Assembly: GCF_041381155.1 (NCBI RefSeq)
Contig: NC_091146.1
Coordinates: forward strand, 36,787,376-36,851,375
DNA length: 64,000 nt
Origin: Argopecten irradians
Lineage: Eukaryota > Mollusca > Bivalvia > Pectinida > Pectinidae
Reading direction: 5' to 3'
Below are positions 1-11,841 of this stretch, one piece after another (within the stretch, counting starts at the first letter, position 1; each line of letters starts with the position of its first letter). A program made the translations under genes and the position numbers. Below the pieces are notes generated by a model that saw only the letters and a list, made by a program, of their open reading frames with translations, ran no database searches and was not told where the DNA came from.

Positions 1-190
1 TAATGGGGTGTTGTCAGATCCTCTATAAGAATGTGACCCCTAATGGGGTGTTGTCAGATCCTCTATAAGAATGTGACCCCTAATGGGGTGTTGTCAGATC
101 CTCTATAAGAATGTGACCCCTAATGGAATGTTGTCAGTTCTTCTATAAGAACGTGACCCCTAATTGTTGTCAAATCCTCTGTAAGACCCA
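1..190. repeat. 40-bp minisatellite, cut by window start
   Basis: Head-to-tail 40-bp units beginning taatggggtgttgtcagatc. Three are near identical (1-40, 41-80, 81-120), a fourth is diverged (121-160), and a fifth is partial. The array begins outside the window, so its true length is unknown. A 72-codon reading frame across its edge is not convincing as a gene. Confidence 0.9.
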
Positions 191-395
191 TAGCTTAGTA
201 ATCAGTCCGACTTTTTTTTTAAATATTTGCATTTACGACTGTATAAGAATCAAACAAAGCATTCTTTTGTATCGAAAACTAATAAACCCATGCCTGATTT
301 TTGCATTTAAACTCAAACTGCATTTTCTGTTTTCGGACTAACGGACCTTCGAATTCGGACTACTGGGCCTTCGGAATAACGGACCTTCTACAGTA
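191..395 (+). mobile_element. Partial copy of the 18-bp-ended transposon (right end)
   Basis: The stretch with tgtatcgaaaactaataaac followed by ttttcggactaacggaccttc resembles the right end of the element at 1107-2066 (around 1905-2066). It is read as a solo or truncated end of the same family. It is diverged and lacks the left half. Confidence 0.5.
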
Positions 396-940
396 TAGTG
401 ACTTGCTGTAATCGGTCAGGCGACAGGAAACTGTTCTGTTTCTATGTCATTTGAGTATAGTAAAATATAACTTGTGATTATTAGATATATTAATGTTCCA
501 GTTATAAACTTCACGTAAAATAAGAACTGATGAATTTTAAATGATTGTGATTTACATGTAGCTGGGTTCCCAAGCTTGTCGACCTTAATATTGGATCCAT
601 ATGTATTACAGGTCGACTGAATTACCACATGGAAGAGACAAAATTCCTGTGCGAGTTATTCCCCTTGTAGTCACGCAAATACTACGCGTTGCTATGCGTG
701 TAGTAAACAAATCCCATTCATCAATCACACTTTCCATTGAACAATCCTCGTACAAATCACGTTCATGACTACAAGGGGAATAACTCGCACAGAAATTCTG
801 TCTCATCCATATAAGATCGATCTTATACATTTGAACCACAGGGGGCCAGTTCAATGAAAATTGTATGTTTGTATTTGGTGGATGGACTAATGAATATACC
901 TAAAAGTCTGTTTTATAGTGAATATCTCTATTTCTAAATA
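396..940. other. No gene; contains a short inverted repeat
   Basis: No convincing coding signal. The motif gaataactcgcac(a) near 776-792 is the reverse complement of gtgcgagttattcc near 650-663, and ccccttgtagtcacg / catgactacaagggg pair in the same way. Together they form a hairpin of about 145 bp (roughly 648-793), probably a small foldback element. Confidence 0.45.
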
Positions 941-1065
941 ATTTTTCAAAAAATTAAAAGTCGGGATTTCGATCTCAGACTCCGACCGACTGACCCTATT
1001 TTTTTGCCAATGTAACCCTAAACAGACATTTTTTTGTTTTTGGCCTTACACATAATCCTTGTACA
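940..1065 (-). mobile_element. Fragment related to the element at 23690-23910
   Basis: Read on the minus strand, this gives aatgtctgtttagggtta, a poly(A)-rich spacer and gggtcagtcggtcgg. The same words occur in the same order on the plus strand at 23693-23880. It is judged to be a truncated copy of one repeat family; no coding content. Confidence 0.4.
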
Positions 1066-1106
1066 CATCTATAGACAGTGGCGTCGCTAACGGTGACACC
1101 CTTATA

Positions 1107-2066
1107 TCCCTACGGCCCGAAGGTCCGTTAGTCCGAAGGCCCAATGATCCGAAGGCCCAATAGTCCGAAGGCCCAATAGTCCGAAAATTAGTAAAATTGA
1201 TCCGAAGGCCCAATAGTCCGAAGGCCTGTTAGTCCGAAAATTAGTAAATATTGCAAGTTATAGAGTTGTTATAATTAACGTATTTTGACGAAAACATTTT
1301 TCGGCACAGCTGATCTGACAATTTCTATGGACAACAAGTTGTCATTTCTTCATGGAGCAATGCCAGGTCAAAGTTACATCAAAATAAAAAAAAAATAAAA
1401 AATAATATCTTACATTTTATAGGATATCTCACAAGCATACATTCTATGGATTATCTTACAAACATGCAAACTTTAAAATGTCCGATTGTTAGCCTTTTGT
1501 ACACTGTATTGCATTAGGATTAACATTGCTTCATGAATAAATTATGTATATAATCAAATCTTACCGAAAATTGACTTTTATTATACCTGTAAACGTCGTT
1601 ATATTGTACAATATATACATGTATTTAACGACTTATTTTTGCTTCCCCATTCTTTGAATTGTTTATTCTACCCATAATGATGGAAATGGTCCGCATAATG
1701 ATATTTTTTGGGGGAAATATTAAACAGGATTACATTGTACATATAAAAAATTATACTCTTTAATATCAGATACGTTTATGTATTTCAAGATTATGCTCTT
1801 TTTGAAAATACGCTACATTTCGTTGTTTCATATCATTTTCCGTATCAATTCTACATATAGTCACATACATGTAAGTATACCTTAACAAGTTTACAACAAA
1901 TCTTTTGCATCGAAAACTGTAATAAACGTTTGTTTCATTTCAAGTACTGTTCGCATATAAATCTCAATTAAATTATCTGTTTTCGGACTATCGGGCCTTC
2001 GGACTATTGGGCCTTCGGACTAACGGGCCTTAGGACTAATGGGCCTTCGGACTGACGGGCCTTCGG
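1107..2066. mobile_element. Non-autonomous DNA element with arrayed 18-bp terminal motifs
   Basis: The left end (1107-1245) is a run of the motif ccgaaggcccaatagt. The right end (1985-2066) is a run of its reverse complement, cggactattgggccttcgg. The ends are therefore inverted repeats built from several short tandem units. The interior (about 740 bp) is AT-rich with no ORF of note. Elements with arrayed subterminal motifs are usually non-autonomous DNA transposons whose transposase binds the motif. That is inference, since no transposase is present. Confidence 0.6.
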
Positions 2067-2075
2067 ACGCTCCTC

Positions 2076-2366
2076 CGGGAAAAAACTATTACGATTTAGA
2101 ATGGCTGAGATGAGTTTTACAATGTAGTTTAATGATTTTGCGAGCGCCGATTGCGCGAGATTTTGGTGTTTAGGGGGTCCCGGGGTCTTCCCCGGGAAAA
2201 ACTATTACGATTTAGAATGGCTGAGATGAGTTTTACGATGCATTTTGATGAATTTGCGAGCGCCAAAGGCGCAAGATATTGGTGTTTGGGGGTCCGGGGG
2301 TCTCCCCTGGAAAAATATAACGATTAAAAATGGCTTAGATGAGTTTTACGATGTATTTTGATGATT
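2076..2366 (+). repeat. Three tandem copies of a ~116-bp unit
   Basis: Three successive copies contain ctattacgatttagaatggc, then gagatgagttttac, then tttgcgagcgcc with ggtgtttgggggtcc. They start near 2077, 2192 and 2308; the third is truncated. The array directly adjoins the right end of the preceding transposon-like element. No coding potential. Confidence 0.75.
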
Positions 2367-3142
2367 TTAAAGCATTCTTAACATAGCAATTTTTCGATTT
2401 AAATTTACCTGCATTTAGAAATGATAATTGTGAATGTCGTCATACCATTATGTAACCCTGCTCAACCCAATATGGCAATATAACTTTAACCAAAAATACA
2501 TACATAACTAATACACTATGTTACTACTTAAACTTTTTCACATTTTACATAGACTGATTCACGTAGCATTCATGCAGGCGTCAAATATTTCTAACCAAAA
2601 TAGTTTTAACATGATCATGTATACTTTTGTTTTGTATCTGGTAAGGTATACAAAGTAGTTGGAAATGGGTGTGACATAAGATTAACTGTTGTGGGTGAGT
2701 ATAATCAGGTTTAGTGCAGAAGATCAAAATCAAAGTTAAAATTAACTCGCACAATTACATGTACAAATAAACGTTGTCGTGTTTCTCTTCACGGCTTGTG
2801 TAACCGATTATTTTTAATGGTTTTTGGTCACATATCGATATAGATATATGTGGCAGATTTGAAAGTATGTGTGTTTGAGTTCTGGCCAGGATAAACCGTT
2901 GTATGATGAATATGTGAATGATATATTTAAAATAGCGCGGGCTATGTTTCACATTAAGTCGATCTTTTGTGTCCGGGCAAGCGATTGGCTATACAAGGAC
3001 GTATATGAGACTCACTTATAAATCCTTGCTTTAACAACAGAACCAATATACATGGTAAATGACAGTTACATCTATATGATAACATTCTGACCCACACTAT
3101 CTATCTTACAGCGTACAGGTATATTTTGCATATCAACTATTC
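2367..3142. other. No feature recognised
   Basis: AT-rich unique sequence. I see no splice-framed coding stretch, RNA gene or repeat. A 65-codon minus frame here has no recognisable motif. Confidence 0.5.
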
Positions 3143-3410
3143 TTAAAGGCCCACTACCTTTCCGGAGCAAAATTTAAGGGTTTCTTAAAAACATTAATAA
3201 CAAAAGAAAATATATATCGATGGCGCACCGACGTGCGGTAAATAGGACGACTGAGGGAAAAATAAAACGACCCGCGTTATGAAAATTAACATTTTATTTA
3301 TTTATTAACAGTAAGTAAATAACTTCTGTGACCCTATAAAATTATCAATTTCGTTTTACATTCCCATTCTAACAATTAAAATCCGTTTCGGAAAGGTAGC
3401 GGCCCTTTAA
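3143..3410. mobile_element. TTAA-flanked miniature element, family 1, copy A (deleted)
   Basis: Bounded by TTAA at 3143-3146 and 3407-3410. The terminal inverted repeat reads aaggcccactacctttccgg at the left and the matching inverse at the right. At about 268 bp it lacks sequence present in copies B and C (about 410 bp), so it is an internally deleted member. TTAA target duplications and short inverted ends are typical of piggyBac-type elements; mobilisation by such an enzyme is inference. Confidence 0.75.
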
Positions 3411-4286
3411 ATCACTACTTAAAACTATGACAAAATGTTTTCCAAATACAATAAATCCATCATCCAAAGCTAGAATATCATTTTTTTAAAGTACATAGAG
3501 TTAGCAAAGTCAAATATAATTGAAAATATGTCAAAGGACCTCTTTCACGAACAATGGAAATTTGCCCACGAACCAATTTTATTGAAATTAAATGTTATAT
3601 GTAGCAACATAAAATACAAACCCTTGAAATACGTTTAAAAAATTCAAAAGGTCCCAGGGGCCTGTGCTATGGCCAAATTAATGTTGCCCAGTAGAGGTGT
3701 ATGACAGGGTTCCCTTTTTGATCCAAAATGGTATCAAAATGATGTTTTGTGTCATAAAACTGTATTATTTTCTGAAGAATATAAATTATTACATATTATG
3801 ATCACAAATATGTAGGCAAAATGTGACAAATAAACTTTTGGCTACATTTGAAAGACAGAAAATATCGCAATTTTGGGTGTTATTTTCGGCCATGTCTATT
3901 ATTAACAAATGTGATTCACCCACTTCCAGTTTGAGTGCACCAAAAATATTTTCTAAAAAGTTTGCTCATTACCTGAAGTAAATATTGTGAAAATTTCAGA
4001 ATAGTTGTTTTACAGGCTTGAAAAGAATCTGTCCTGTCCGATATTGAACACAGACGAAGAATTGCAAATGTTGTGTAGAGTAAATGTAATCTATTGTATA
4101 GGTGATAGTTTAGGCTAGGAAGCTGTGGTAACAACCCACAATAGTACAGTCTTAGGAAGTAATCTTTTTATTAATGCATGAATAAAAATAAATATGCCTA
4201 GAATTGGTGCACTGAATGTGAATGGTTGAATACAGCCTTCATAATCCAGAAATTGTTTGTGGTAAAAAGGAGTTTGAGATAAAGAT
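3411..4286. other. No gene seen
   Basis: Unique AT-rich sequence. A 72-codon minus-strand frame (3916-4134) has no recognisable domain and is treated as chance. Confidence 0.5.
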
Positions 4287-4692
4287 TTAAAGGGCCACTA
4301 CCTTTCCGAAACGGCTTTTAATTTTTGAAATAGGAATGTAAAACGAGATCAATAATTTTGTAGAGTCGCAGAAGTTATTAACTATACGTTTACTAGCACA
4401 CTTATCATCACCTTCAGAACTGTTTAATTAGAATAAATAAAATGTTAATTTTCATAACGCGGGTCGTTTTATGTTTCCCGCCGTCGTCCTAAATGCCGCG
4501 CAGTAGTTGACTATCACTGCGCCAAACGGCAAAACAGCGAAAGGAATCCACTGTTATCGTACATTACACAGGAAATCTTGCATATGTTTGGTGTTGTAAC
4601 CTCATCTTAAGCCATCGATATATATTTTCTTTTGTTATTAATGTTTTTAAGAAACCCTTAAATTTTGCTCCGGAAAGGCAGTGGGCCTTTAA
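4287..4692. mobile_element. TTAA-flanked miniature element, family 1, copy B
   Basis: Flanked by TTAA at both ends (4287-4290 and 4689-4692) and inverted relative to copies A and C. It is full length at 406 bp. It shares cataacgcgggtcgtttta and the aaggcccactgcc-type terminus with copy C. No ORF. Confidence 0.8.
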
Positions 4693-4797
4693 AGGTTAAT
4701 ACGTAAGTGGCTCTACACCAGATTTGCTAGCTTTACTTGATGCTCAAAGTGGACGCCATACTGCCAGTTGTGATATTGAAAAATCCCCAGAAGTTAC

Positions 4798-5088
4798 CTA
4801 TAGAAAAATTCGTCGTGGACGTCGTGCAACTCGAATGTCATCCTTAATACCGCCTGGAGTGAACCGTCACTGCCCGGCAACTCCAATGTCATCCTAAATA
4901 CCGCCTGGAGTGAACCGTCACTGCCCGGTAACTCCAATGTCATTCTGAATACCACCTCGAATGGACCGTCACTGCCCGGCATCTCTAATGTCATCCTAAA
5001 CACCGCCTGGAGTGAACCGTCACTGCCCGGCATCTCCAATGTCATCCTAAATACCGTCTGGAGTTGACCGTCACTGCCCTCCTCCTCC
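4798..5088. repeat. 51-bp minisatellite
   Basis: About five copies of a 51-bp unit containing accgcctggagtgaaccgtc and actgcccggc; the first copy is degenerate. Because 51 is divisible by three, the minus strand stays open for 83 codons. That ORF is an automatic result of the period and is not called a gene. Confidence 0.85.
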
Positions 5089-5793
5089 CCATCCGATGGA
5101 TTTAACGATCAGCGTTGTATCCTATATTACATGAACTTGTGAGTCTTTTCATATTCACAGCATATCAATACGTCTGAAAGGTATCAAGGCCTATACATGT
5201 TTACTGTTGTAATAGATAATGTGTCGCGAGTACAGGAAGTTAAAATAGGACTGATATTTATCGTCCACATTTCGGTTCACTAATAAGCGCCCCTTTGTTG
5301 CGATTATTTAAGCGCTCTAGGCATTCATTTACGGCGAATACGGTAATCATATTTTTTTTATTTCCTTTCGTCATAGCTGATATTTTCTACCTCGTATATA
5401 ATCAACATCTCAATAACGTTTACAATATTTCTATGTATTGAATACCAAATGTTCTATCGGCTATTTTTATAGTATAATTCTTTGCAACCCAATTTTGTAA
5501 AAATATACTATTATACTATTATTTTAACCATCATTCCAATTTCCGAATACATAGCTAACTGGTCGAGACTGGTCAAGACTGGTCAAGAATACGACTGATT
5601 GACCTTTAAGAGGAAATGTGCACTAAAGTTCAATAGCACAAACTGATCATAGCTGATGGTCATAATGGTCAAACTGACCTCCACCTGACAAGGAAAAGTA
5701 CATACTGACCGGAAATAGAGGTCTAGAAGTGTTAATGGACCTCCTGTACAGATGTACAGTGTTTATGACACAGAAATCTGACGACGTTTACTT
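5089..5793. other. No feature recognised
   Basis: Unique AT-rich sequence. Three short tandem copies of actggtcaagact-like sequence occur near 5563-5590. No coding evidence. Confidence 0.5.
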
Positions 5794-5950
5794 AAGGAAT
5801 GCTTTTTATTTTTTGTTGTTTACTGGTGTGTAAAGTGCATTTTTTGTACAGATATTTTAAATAACGCGCTAACGCGCGTCATGTTGAAATATCTATACAC
5901 AAAATGCAGTTTACACACCAGTAAACAACAAAAAATAAAAAGCATTCCTT
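5794..5950. mobile_element. Foldback/hairpin element
   Basis: The left arm aaggaatgctttttattttt continues through gttgtttactggtgtgtaaa. It is mirrored by tttacacaccagtaaacaac continuing to agcattcctt. The arms are about 65 bp with a short centre containing cgcgctaacgcgcg. A near-perfect hairpin of this size is typical of a small foldback or miniature inverted-repeat element. Confidence 0.7.
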
Positions 5951-6486
5951 ATATTTACATTTCGACCAACCATTTCATTTAAATTAAGTGTTCAAATAAA
6001 ATAAAACTCTGTTTTTTCAATGTTATACAATTGTTGCAGCAGCCGGTCGTTTGATGGAATCCCGGAACAGCGGGAAATATTGTCAAATTAAGAGAGTACA
6101 CAAAATATAGTTCCACATTAACTATATCTTTTTTTCATCCCATTTATACAATAATTGGTGAATATTTTATTTTCTGATATATAACTTAGGATTTACATTA
6201 CATTCATACATGCATAATATTGAAGATTAGTCAATACAGATACAATAGGCCTTTAACCTGATGCGCATTCACACTACTTGCAGAAGTCAGTGTTCCGGTG
6301 TGTGTTTTCTTGCGTAGCAACCACTGCGTTTACGCAAGTGTAAACGATTTCGCAGTTGGTAAGGTTATATAGCAAAGAGGAAACGGAAATGTAAGTATTT
6401 CTGGAAGTTCTACGACGTCATCGTTGTGACGTCACAATTGCCGCGCAAGCGATTAAGTAAAATGGCTGTTCCGTCCTTGTAGATAA
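5951..6486. other. No gene seen
   Basis: Unique sequence. A CRE-like palindrome cluster (gacgtcatcgttgtgacgtc) lies at about 6414-6433, just before the next array. No coding frame of interest. Confidence 0.4.
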
Positions 6487-7786
6487 TTAATTATTTATTC
6501 ATTAAACATGTGTAATGTAGATAATTAATTATTTATTCATTAAAATATGGAATGAAGATAATTAATTGTTTATTCATTATAATATGTAATGAAGATAATT
6601 AATTGTTTATTCATTATACATGTGTAATGTAGATAATTGTTTATTCATTAAACATGTGTAATGTAGATAATTAATTATTCATCCATTATAATATGTAATG
6701 TAGATAATTAATTATGTCTTCATTATAATATGTAATGTAGATAATTAATTGTTTATTCATTAAACATGTGTAATGTAGATAATTAATTATTTATTCATTA
6801 TAATATGTAATGTAGATAATTAATTATGTCTTCATTATAATATGTAATGTAGATAATTAATTGTTTATTCATTATACATGTGTAATGTAGATAATTAATT
6901 GTTTATTCATTATACATGTGTAATGTAGATAATTAATTGTTTATTCATTATACATGTGTAATGTAGATAATTAATTGTTTATTCATTATACATGTGTAAT
7001 GTAGATAATTAATTGTTTATTCATTATAATGTGTAATGTAGATTCTTATTATAATGTGTAATGTAGTTTATTTATTATATAATGTGTAATGTAGATAATT
7101 AATTGTTTATTCATTATAATGTGTAATGTAGATAATTAATTGTTTATTCATTATAATATGTAATGTAGATAATTAATTGTTTATTCATGTGTAATGTAGA
7201 TAATTTTTATTCATTAAACATGTGTAATGTAGATAATTAATTATGTCTTCATTATAATATGTAATGTAGATAATTAATTGTTTATTCATTATAATATGTA
7301 ATGAAGATAATTAATTGTTTATTCATTATACATGTGTAATGTAGATAATTGTTTATTCATTAAACATGTGTAATGTAGATAATTAATTATTCATCCATTA
7401 TAATATGTAATGAAGATAATTAATTGTTTATTCATTATACATGTGTAATGTAGATAATTGTTTATTCATTAAACATGTGTAATGTAGATAATTGTTTATT
7501 CATTAAACATGTGTAATGTAGATAATTAATTATGTCTTCATTATAATATGTAATGTAGATAATTAATTGTTTATTCATTATAATGTGTAATGTAGATAAT
7601 TAATTGTTTATTCATTATAATATGTAATGTAGATAATTAATTGTTTATTCATTATACATGTGTAATGTAGATAATTAATTGTTTATTCATTATACATGTG
7701 TAATGTAGATAATTAATTGTTTATTCATTATACATGTGTAATGTAGATAATTAATTGTTTATTCATTAAACGTGTGTAATGTAGAT
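6487..7786. repeat. 38-bp AT-rich minisatellite (~34 copies)
   Basis: The unit is about 38 bp: gtaatgtagataattaattg followed by tttattcattatacatgt. Variants are interspersed (tatgtcttcattataat; loss of the ttaatt block), so copies differ in length. Most units carry TAATTA, a generic homeodomain core; any binding is speculation. Confidence 0.95.
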
Positions 7787-7837
7787 GCAAAATCTCTTGG
7801 GCATTTATCTTAAAATTGTTATCAAAAATAAATGTTA

Positions 7838-7990
7838 GCATTGAACTGCATTCAGTTGGTAATCACGGGAGTATGAATGCCAACTGCACAGTGTTAGATT
7901 CAACTTGAAGCGCTAGCGCATTAATGCCGCTGTTCAGTTGCCATTCGTTCTCCCATGATTGCCAACATATCCTGAATGCAGTTCATTGTT
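7838..7990. mobile_element. Small inverted-repeat element
   Basis: The left half has attgaactgcattcagttgg and then atcacgggagtatgaatgcc. The right half has the inverse: gttgccattcgttctcccatgattgcc, ending ctgaatgcagttcatt. It reads as a 150-bp imperfect palindrome with a short centre (gaagcgctagcgc). Judged a miniature foldback element. Confidence 0.6.
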
Positions 7991-9050
7991 GTCGAGAGTT
8001 CAATGTGACCGGTATGTTTCCGAGTGGACTTTTCGTGAATATTGTCCACCTGGTTTCTTAAAAATATTGTACTAGTGGACATCACACTAGGGCACAAAAT
8101 CAATCAAATCGGATCGGAAAACAGCAACAAAAACTATTCTTCATTTCTTCTGAATTACTTCATACATTTATAGGTTCATAAAGATGAAAATCTGTTTGGT
8201 CAACATCAACTAGAAATAGATCTTTCTTTTATTTATTTATTGGGTTCGAAAATGCCTAGTTATATTGAAAAACATCAACAGTAACTGTATTATGTACGTT
8301 TTCATATATTTTTTTATTTTTTATTTTTTTTTTCTAAAACCAATCTGTACATGTATATGGGTGTGTGTCTATGATATCATCAGCAGTAACAACACAATCT
8401 ATAACAGTATTCAGGCCTCGACTTGTCACCAGTCTCTAGAATATTAAAACATCACTCAAATTTGGCTTCATAATAATAGTTTGAACATAGGGGGAGATAA
8501 TCTAGTATAGAAATCTGCTGAGGAAGTCTTATAAACGACTTCGGGTCTGGCGGGCAGTTAAGGACGAGCCATACCACGTATACAATGTCTTTTTAGCTGC
8601 GGGTCACTTTTAATTTCCACCCAGACGCGATCGGTCACTTCCGTCGGTCAAATTAGCCAGGGGTCACTCTCTATATCCAGTCGATCACTATATGTAGCTA
8701 GCTGTCCTGCAGTGCTATGGTCAGTTGAAATGTCCGAGTGTCGGCCGGGAGGGCTGACCAAGGCAGATTTATCAACCACATGTAGTTTGTCAAATTTCGC
8801 CTGAAGTGATATCTCTAGAAACTTCCTCGTAAGGTACTGGCCTTATTATCATAAAAGTTCTATTTTCTATGTCCTGGAATCATTTACAGGGCGATCCATC
8901 TTTAACCAAAAACCAAAGTGTTGCATAAGACGTTTGTTAAACTAATACAAAATTAAACAATTGACATGTTCCATGATATTTTTATCGATTGTAATTGATA
9001 TATTGTTGACGTTCCTGTTGTGCACATCTGAGTATGCCCGAGCCGGACGC
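7991..9050. other. No gene seen
   Basis: AT-rich at first, then a more GC-rich stretch at 8520-8780 containing gggcagttaaggacgagcc and several gggtcact words. A related word (cagttaaggacaac) recurs at 14036, so this may be an old repeat. No splice-framed coding evidence. Confidence 0.4.
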
Positions 9051-9298
9051 CTGTGTATAAAAACAACAAATAGCCACGCACGTGGCTTTTACTGATATGA
9101 ACATACAACAAATATACTTATCATAATCAATAACAATAGGCACAAATTATTACAACATAATTAACGCACTCTCCCAAAACAAGAACAATATACAATTAAT
9201 GGCAAAGAAAAGTAAAGGTCAATATATATCATCCTATCTGTGTCAGCATTGTTCTCCGAGTCAAAATACCAATATTTACAATTTTTTCAGTACGAATA
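9051..9298 (-). other. Probable LINE 3' untranslated tail
   Basis: This lies directly 3' of the LINE fragment stop codon. It has no ORF and contains the hairpin agccacgcacgtggct. Assignment to the LINE rests on position only. Confidence 0.35.
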
Positions 9299-9955
9299 TC
9301 AAAATCTATTACTGGTCTTAATAAAATAATGCACATTTCTGAAAATTACAATATGTAAATCTATAATCAGATTTTCATCTCCAAAAAGAAGTAAATTAAT
9401 ATCAATGTTAAAATCTAAATCACTGAGGCGGTTAATAAGTACACGCTTCTCAAGATCAAAACGAGGGCAGTCAAAGAAAAAGTGGAATGGATTTTCACAA
9501 GGGTAGCTACATAAACATTCAGGGGTTTCTACAAGATTAAATCGGAATAAATCACATTTCAGAGAACTGCTTTGGTGGCGTAGCTTTGTGTGTATAATAT
9601 TACTTTTCCTATCACCAAATCCAAAATACTTCAGAGGTTTCAACTTGGTTAAATCTGGTGAAATAGATGATTTGAAAGCTTCAATAGTAGGTGTTTTTCT
9701 AGATCTTGTATCTAGATTATTCCATAATCGAAGAGGAGAAGGTAAAAGGGAGGAATTTGTAGAAGAAAGTCTGTAAATTGGAATTACGAAGTCATTTCTG
9801 TTTCTAAGAGGATATTGAGTAATTTGTTCACCTGCATGCGGTAGAATAGTATTAAGAAATTCTGGATTTAAACCGAATTTAATTTTATATAGTAACTGTA
9901 ACTTCCCTTACGTCTATGAGAAAGTATTTCCAAACCTGTTAAAAATACAGAGAAC
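9299..9955 (-). pseudogene. LINE reverse-transcriptase ORF, C-terminal fragment
   Basis: Read on the minus strand from about 9955 down, the frame gives TGLEILSHRRK, then after a one-base shift near 9907 runs open to a stop at 9299. In order it shows KLQLLYKIKFG, PLRNRNDFVIP, LPSPLRLWNNLD, IIHTKLRHQSSSL, DLFRFNLVETPECLCSYPCE and PFHFFFDCPRF. This is the usual C-terminal tail of jockey/RTE-like LINE polymerases, with a Cys-rich segment ending in HFFF-CP. The catalytic domain is absent, so it is a 5'-truncated, frameshifted copy. The 3' UTR probably extends toward 9050. Clade assignment is uncertain; the LINE call is firm. Confidence 0.82.
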
Positions 9956-10184
9956 CACTAATTAAATATGTTATTAGAGAAAAATTCTTCTCAGACAACT
10001 GTAAAGGTAAGTACGCGACTGGAAGCTCTACACAAGCGTATAGACCTCGCAAAAATTGTGCATCACGTAATCATTTCCAGTTTAATTACCCAGAAATAAT
10101 CTATTGATACATTTTCTATTTGTGTTTTAATGTGCATAATTTACAAGTAAGATGTATTGCCTATGCACAGTAGGATGATATTGT

Positions 10185-10695
10185 ATGCTAAAAAAACTCA
10201 CAATAAGATATTTTCCCGAATTTCCAGATATCTCTATAAATCTTCGTTATTTTCCGCAATTTCTCGACATCTCTACATATATCTTCGTTGATTTCCGTAA
10301 TTTCCCGACATCTCTAGATCTTCTTTTCCGTAATTTCCCGACATCTATATATAGATCTTCTTTTCCGTAATTTCCCGACAATTTTATATTTTCGTTATTT
10401 TCCGTAATTTCCCGGCATCTCTAGATAGATCTTCGTTTTCGGTAATTTCACGACATCCCTAGATTTTCTTTGTTTTCCGTATTTTCCCAACAACTCTAGA
10501 TCTTCTTCGTTTTCCGTTTTCATGAAATCTCTAGATAGATCTTTTTCGTTTTCCGTTATTTCACGACATCCCCAGATTTTCTTTGTGTACCGTATTTTCC
10601 CGACAACTCTAGATCTTCTTCGTTTTCCGTTATTTCCCGACAATTGTAGATCTCCGTTGTTTTCCGTAATTCCCCGACACCTCTAGATCCTCGTT
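10185..10695. repeat. Degenerate ~37-42-bp minisatellite
   Basis: Roughly a dozen imperfect copies of gatcttcgttttccgtaat followed by ttcccgacatctcta. The period is irregular because the tagatctt and cgtttt blocks are gained and lost. The 61- and 82-codon frames inside are repeat artefacts. Confidence 0.85.
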
Positions 10696-10739
10696 AATGT
10701 TATTTGACACTGTCACCTGTCGGTACATCACGAGGGTTG

Positions 10740-10935
10740 ATGACGTCACACAGCTAACGGTTGACTACACACGGAAGCAATATTTAGTGGAAGTGTACCT
10801 GTAAACCTGCAGACCTGTATGTAGAGAATGTTTTTCTAGTTCTGCAGGGCTGTGTTTTAGAAGTTAACTGACGTAAGCCTGGCTGAGACAGATCTCGAAA
10901 TAACAATGTGTATAAGGAGTTTTAGCCTAATTAAG
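10740..10935 (+). promoter_or_regulatory. Possible promoter and 5' noncoding exon of the GT31 gene
   Basis: Just downstream of the 37-bp array is a perfect CRE, tgacgtca, at 10741-10748. About 190 bp later comes a consensus splice donor, aag|gtgagt, at 10935/10936. A matching acceptor (atatttcag at 13961-13969) precedes the GT31 start codon. A noncoding first exon ending at 10935 joined to 13970 would give the gene a conventional 5' UTR. This is inferred from splice-site quality and placement only; there is no TATA box at a clear distance. Confidence 0.35.
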
Positions 10936-11841
10936 GTGAGTGTTATCTAGTTAATTAAATCAATAAGTATGATAAGTTTTCACATCATTTTTATTTGTCT
11001 TTTCTAACGAGATTCTTATTCTCACTGCAAATAAAAATAAACTAACGTGACGCTCCCCAAATTGGAACGCTATTTGAAGATAATTGTGAAAATTTTCTAA
11101 CGTGTGCTTGAATCCAGATTTTCCCCTTAACTTTCCACAAATAGATGCCTTCAGCTTTAATTTCATAGTGTGTTTACTAGTTAAATAGAGAGCATTGGAG
11201 CATGCTCGGTCTAGCTCCGTGTTTCAGCAGGTTCGAGTAACCTCCTAAATATGATTTGATAAAAAAACATGTCTAGATATCATGAAAAGAAAAATGAATT
11301 AATATAAGGAAAGTTCAAACATTTTAAGTTTATTTAAGTCACACTTCTGTCAAAAATATCCCATTAAACAATTGTTTTTCTTGTTTTAAAATATATGGTG
11401 TTTTTAGAGTTGTCGCACGACGTCGTTTCCCGGATTTTTTTCTCAATTTCATTATTTTCATGTTTAGATAGAGATAATAGGAAAGAATATGACATCTTAA
11501 ATTTGTCTCAGTTACTACACAGCACTTTAATATTTGTCCAAAACAGTTAGGTTAAGATTAAAAACTGGAAATTCTGTATCACATATTTTAAAGTATTCCA
11601 TTTTGGGTAGCGTTCCAACTTGGGTAGCGTCATGTTACATATTAAAATATCTACATAGCGAGAATCTTATTCTCACTAAAAATAGATTACATATTAGAAT
11701 ATCTACTTACATCACAAGGTAAGAAATGGCGACCCTAGGAATACGGGACAGCCATTTCTTTTTTTAAAGGCCATTTTGTTTATGTTCAAACCATCTTACC
11801 ATAAAAGCTGCATGTCCTTTAAAGAAAGAAATTACACCTCC
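10936..11841. other. No coding feature; proposed intron
   Basis: AT-rich. Two blocks here are inverse images: ctaacgagattcttattctcactgc (11005-11029) and tagcgagaatcttattctcact (11656-11677), with further pairing nearby (gacgctccccaaattggaacgc against gcgttccaacttgggtagcgtc). That suggests an element of about 680 bp with inverted ends. No gene. Confidence 0.45.
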
